A DNA stretch of 8,106 nucleotides from positions 1 through 8,106 of the forward strand of contig VBLR01000018.1 of assembly GCA_005878665.1 (NCBI GenBank), read 5' to 3'. Source of the DNA: Methanobacteriota archaeon. GTDB lineage: Archaea; Thermoplasmatota; Thermoplasmata; RBG-16-68-12. The position numbers and the translations under genes are program-made. Shown one piece after another: positions 7,362 through 8,106 of the stretch (position 1 is its first letter; the number at the start of each line of letters is the position of its first letter). Under the pieces are notes generated by a model, which saw only the letters and a program-made list of their open reading frames with translations, searched no databases and had not been told where the DNA came from.

Positions 7362-7592
7362 GGCGACGGAGCGGGCGAGCCTCGCCGAAACCGACGAGAC
7401 CCGATCGCGTCCGGATCGCGCGGTCCTCCTCGGCCATGTCGTCCGTATCGGATTGAGGCGCGAATGCCCGCAACTCGTCGAGGAGTTCTGCGTAGCCCCG
7501 GTTGGCGCTTCGGCGAAGGAGCTCTTCCACCGCGTGACCGCGAACGGACCCGTTCCGTCCGCTCGAATCGGTCGGCCTTTTCCGAGACCCCG
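7362..7592 (-). other. Apparent coding sequence in shifted frames upstream of the exporter ATG
   Basis: No intact gene is called here, yet the minus strand looks protein-coding. From about 7530 to 7400 the frame containing the ATG at 7437 reads HAVEELLRRSANRGYAELL, then DELRAFAPQSDTDDM and AEEDRAIRTRSG. It has helix-like composition and mostly G/C third bases. It then runs on without a stop far into the exporter gene in the wrong frame. From about 7425 the exporter frame itself looks coding (SGRDRVSSVSARLARSVAM). Joining the two needs a one-base skip somewhere near 7400-7425. A third frame (about 7592-7530, reading IDGVSEKADRFERTERV) may be a further piece. The exporter frame has no ATG, GTG or TTG between 7592 and 7362. 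Explanations are sequencing indels, real frameshift mutation, or chance openness in GC-rich DNA. Confidence 0.45.
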
Positions 7593-7697
7593 TCAATCGA
7601 TGGCCCCCTCAAGGGACTTCCGGTAGCTCAATGGGAGACGGGCCGCCCCCATCAAGTCTGTGTGTCCCCGCGAGAAGGAAGTGGACCGTTCGTGCAT
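7593..7697 (-). CDS. Possible 34-codon ORF coupled to the upstream membrane protein gene
   Basis: An ATG at 7697 overlaps the upstream stop codon as TGATG and opens a 34-residue frame, beginning MHERSTSFSRGHTDLMGAAR and ending SLEGAID before a TGA. Third-base composition is coding-like, and the overlap arrangement is typical of translational coupling. It matches no family I recognise. It is in the same frame as the ABC exporter, interrupted only by this stop plus a region that looks coding in other frames. It could therefore be the true start of the exporter gene, broken by indels, rather than a separate small protein. The ribosome binding site is weak (GAAAGG about 14 bases upstream). Confidence 0.35.
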   Translation of the reverse strand: MHERSTSFSRGHTDLMGAARLPLSYRKSLEGAID

Positions 7698-8106
7698 CAC
7701 GCTGCCCCGAACCTTTCGAGCCGTTCCCGGAGGATGCCGCCCGCGAATCCCGTGTCGGCAAGGGCGCGCGCCACGACGAAAGCCGCGACGAACGCGGACG
7801 TCACGCCTGCGACCGCCGCGCCGGACCACCACGCGCCGATCGACATCGCGGCAAACACCGCGCTCAGGATGGCCGCGGACTTCCCGTACGCCGGGAGGAT
7901 TCGGAAACGTAGCAGTTGCTTCCCGGGCGCATGCTCCTCGACGGCAAGCAAGAGCCGACTCCCGCCGAGCGGGCCTCCCCGGACTTCCAAATCCCAAGAG
8001 TCGAACTCGCCGCCCGCCCGTGCGATTGCGCCGGCGTCGACCAGGTCGGCTTGGAGTTTCCTCAGCGTTTCCTCGGGAGCCTCTCGCTGGTCCCGCCAGT
8101 AGGTCA
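7697..8106 (-). CDS. C-terminal part of a membrane protein, glycosyltransferase-like tail (partial)
   Basis: This is the 3' end of a gene whose start lies at or beyond the window edge; 135 residues are visible, counted from the first whole codon at 8104. Residues 1-33 look helical and charged (YWRDQREAPEETLRKLQADL). The motif FDSWDLEVRGG (34-44) and a segment VEEHAPGKQLLRFR (55-68) follow. Two probable membrane helices come next (about 76-93 and 96-116), then a charged tail ILRERLERFGAA. The WDLEVRGG...VEEHGxGxQLxRFR pattern resembles the C-terminal region of large membrane glycosyltransferases found beside ABC exporters, but this is from memory and no catalytic domain is visible here. The codon just before the first complete one is NTG, so a start exactly at the window edge cannot be excluded. 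It leads the minus-strand unit and is coupled by TGATG to what follows. Confidence 0.7.
   Translation of the reverse strand, partial: TYWRDQREAPEETLRKLQADLVDAGAIARAGGEFDSWDLEVRGGPLGGSRLLLAVEEHAPGKQLLRFRILPAYGKSAAILSAVFAAMSIGAWWSGAAVAGVTSAFVAAFVVARALADTGFAGGILRERLERFGAA

Noticed and set aside
5656..7400. Continuation of the frame containing the ATG at 7437 deep into the exporter gene on the same strand
   Set aside because: After about 7400 the translation becomes Arg/Pro/Gly-rich shadow text while the exporter frame shows intact membrane helices and ATPase motifs. Only the part before about 7400 looks coding.
7616..7682. tRNA-like look: ACTTCC pairs with GGAAGT, and the TAGCTCAATGG at 7624-7634 resembles a tRNA D-arm/A-box
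   Set aside because: There is no T-arm (no GTTCGANTC), no acceptable anticodon stem and only a 6-base acceptor pairing. The stretch is also explained by minus-strand coding sequence of the 34-codon ORF.
5385..8102. Long plus-strand open frames (5385-6713 and 6735-8102) opposite the ABC exporter and the partial membrane protein
   Set aside because: Both are antisense shadows of high-GC coding sequence, with biased composition and no motifs.

Overview
The window is GC-rich, with strong G/C preference at third codon positions and dense, overlapping genes. Purine-rich Shine-Dalgarno-like motifs precede several starts. No rRNA, tRNA, phage, IS or CRISPR feature was found. The sequence fits a high-GC prokaryote (an actinobacterium-like or chloroflexus-like bacterium, or a high-GC archaeon). 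I cannot fix the phylum from sequence alone.

Left part (1-1729, + strand): a two-gene unit. A 92-residue protein with a twin-arginine (Tat) signal is followed after 6 bases by a 472-residue DUF4331 protein that has no signal peptide of its own. The pairing suggests the small protein may carry or anchor its partner, but that is untested.

Middle part (1883-4248, + strand): a UDP-glucose 6-dehydrogenase-type nucleotide-sugar dehydrogenase overlaps by 4 bases (ATGA) a phosphotransferase of the aminoglycoside phosphotransferase (APH)/choline kinase fold. The Brenner loop of that kinase reads HGS...H instead of HGD...N.

Right part (4303-8106, - strand, convergent): in transcription order this holds the C-terminal end of a membrane protein that runs out of the window (its tail resembles those of large glycosyltransferases, as I remember them), a possible 34-codon ORF coupled by TGATG, a full ABC exporter with two extra N-terminal membrane helices, and a second APH-fold phosphotransferase (HGE...N) coupled by a GTGA overlap. 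The 5' part of the exporter gene is odd. About 230 bases upstream of its first ATG look protein-coding, but in frames other than the exporter's, so one or more frameshifts (biological or sequencing) are likely.

Taken together, 1883-8106 looks like a surface-glycan or glycolipid locus: precursor supply (uronic-acid dehydrogenase), probable polymer or glycosyl-transfer machinery, ABC export, and two divergent small-molecule kinases that could phosphorylate a sugar, polyol or lipid-linked intermediate. This role is inferred from family membership and gene order. The product is unknown.
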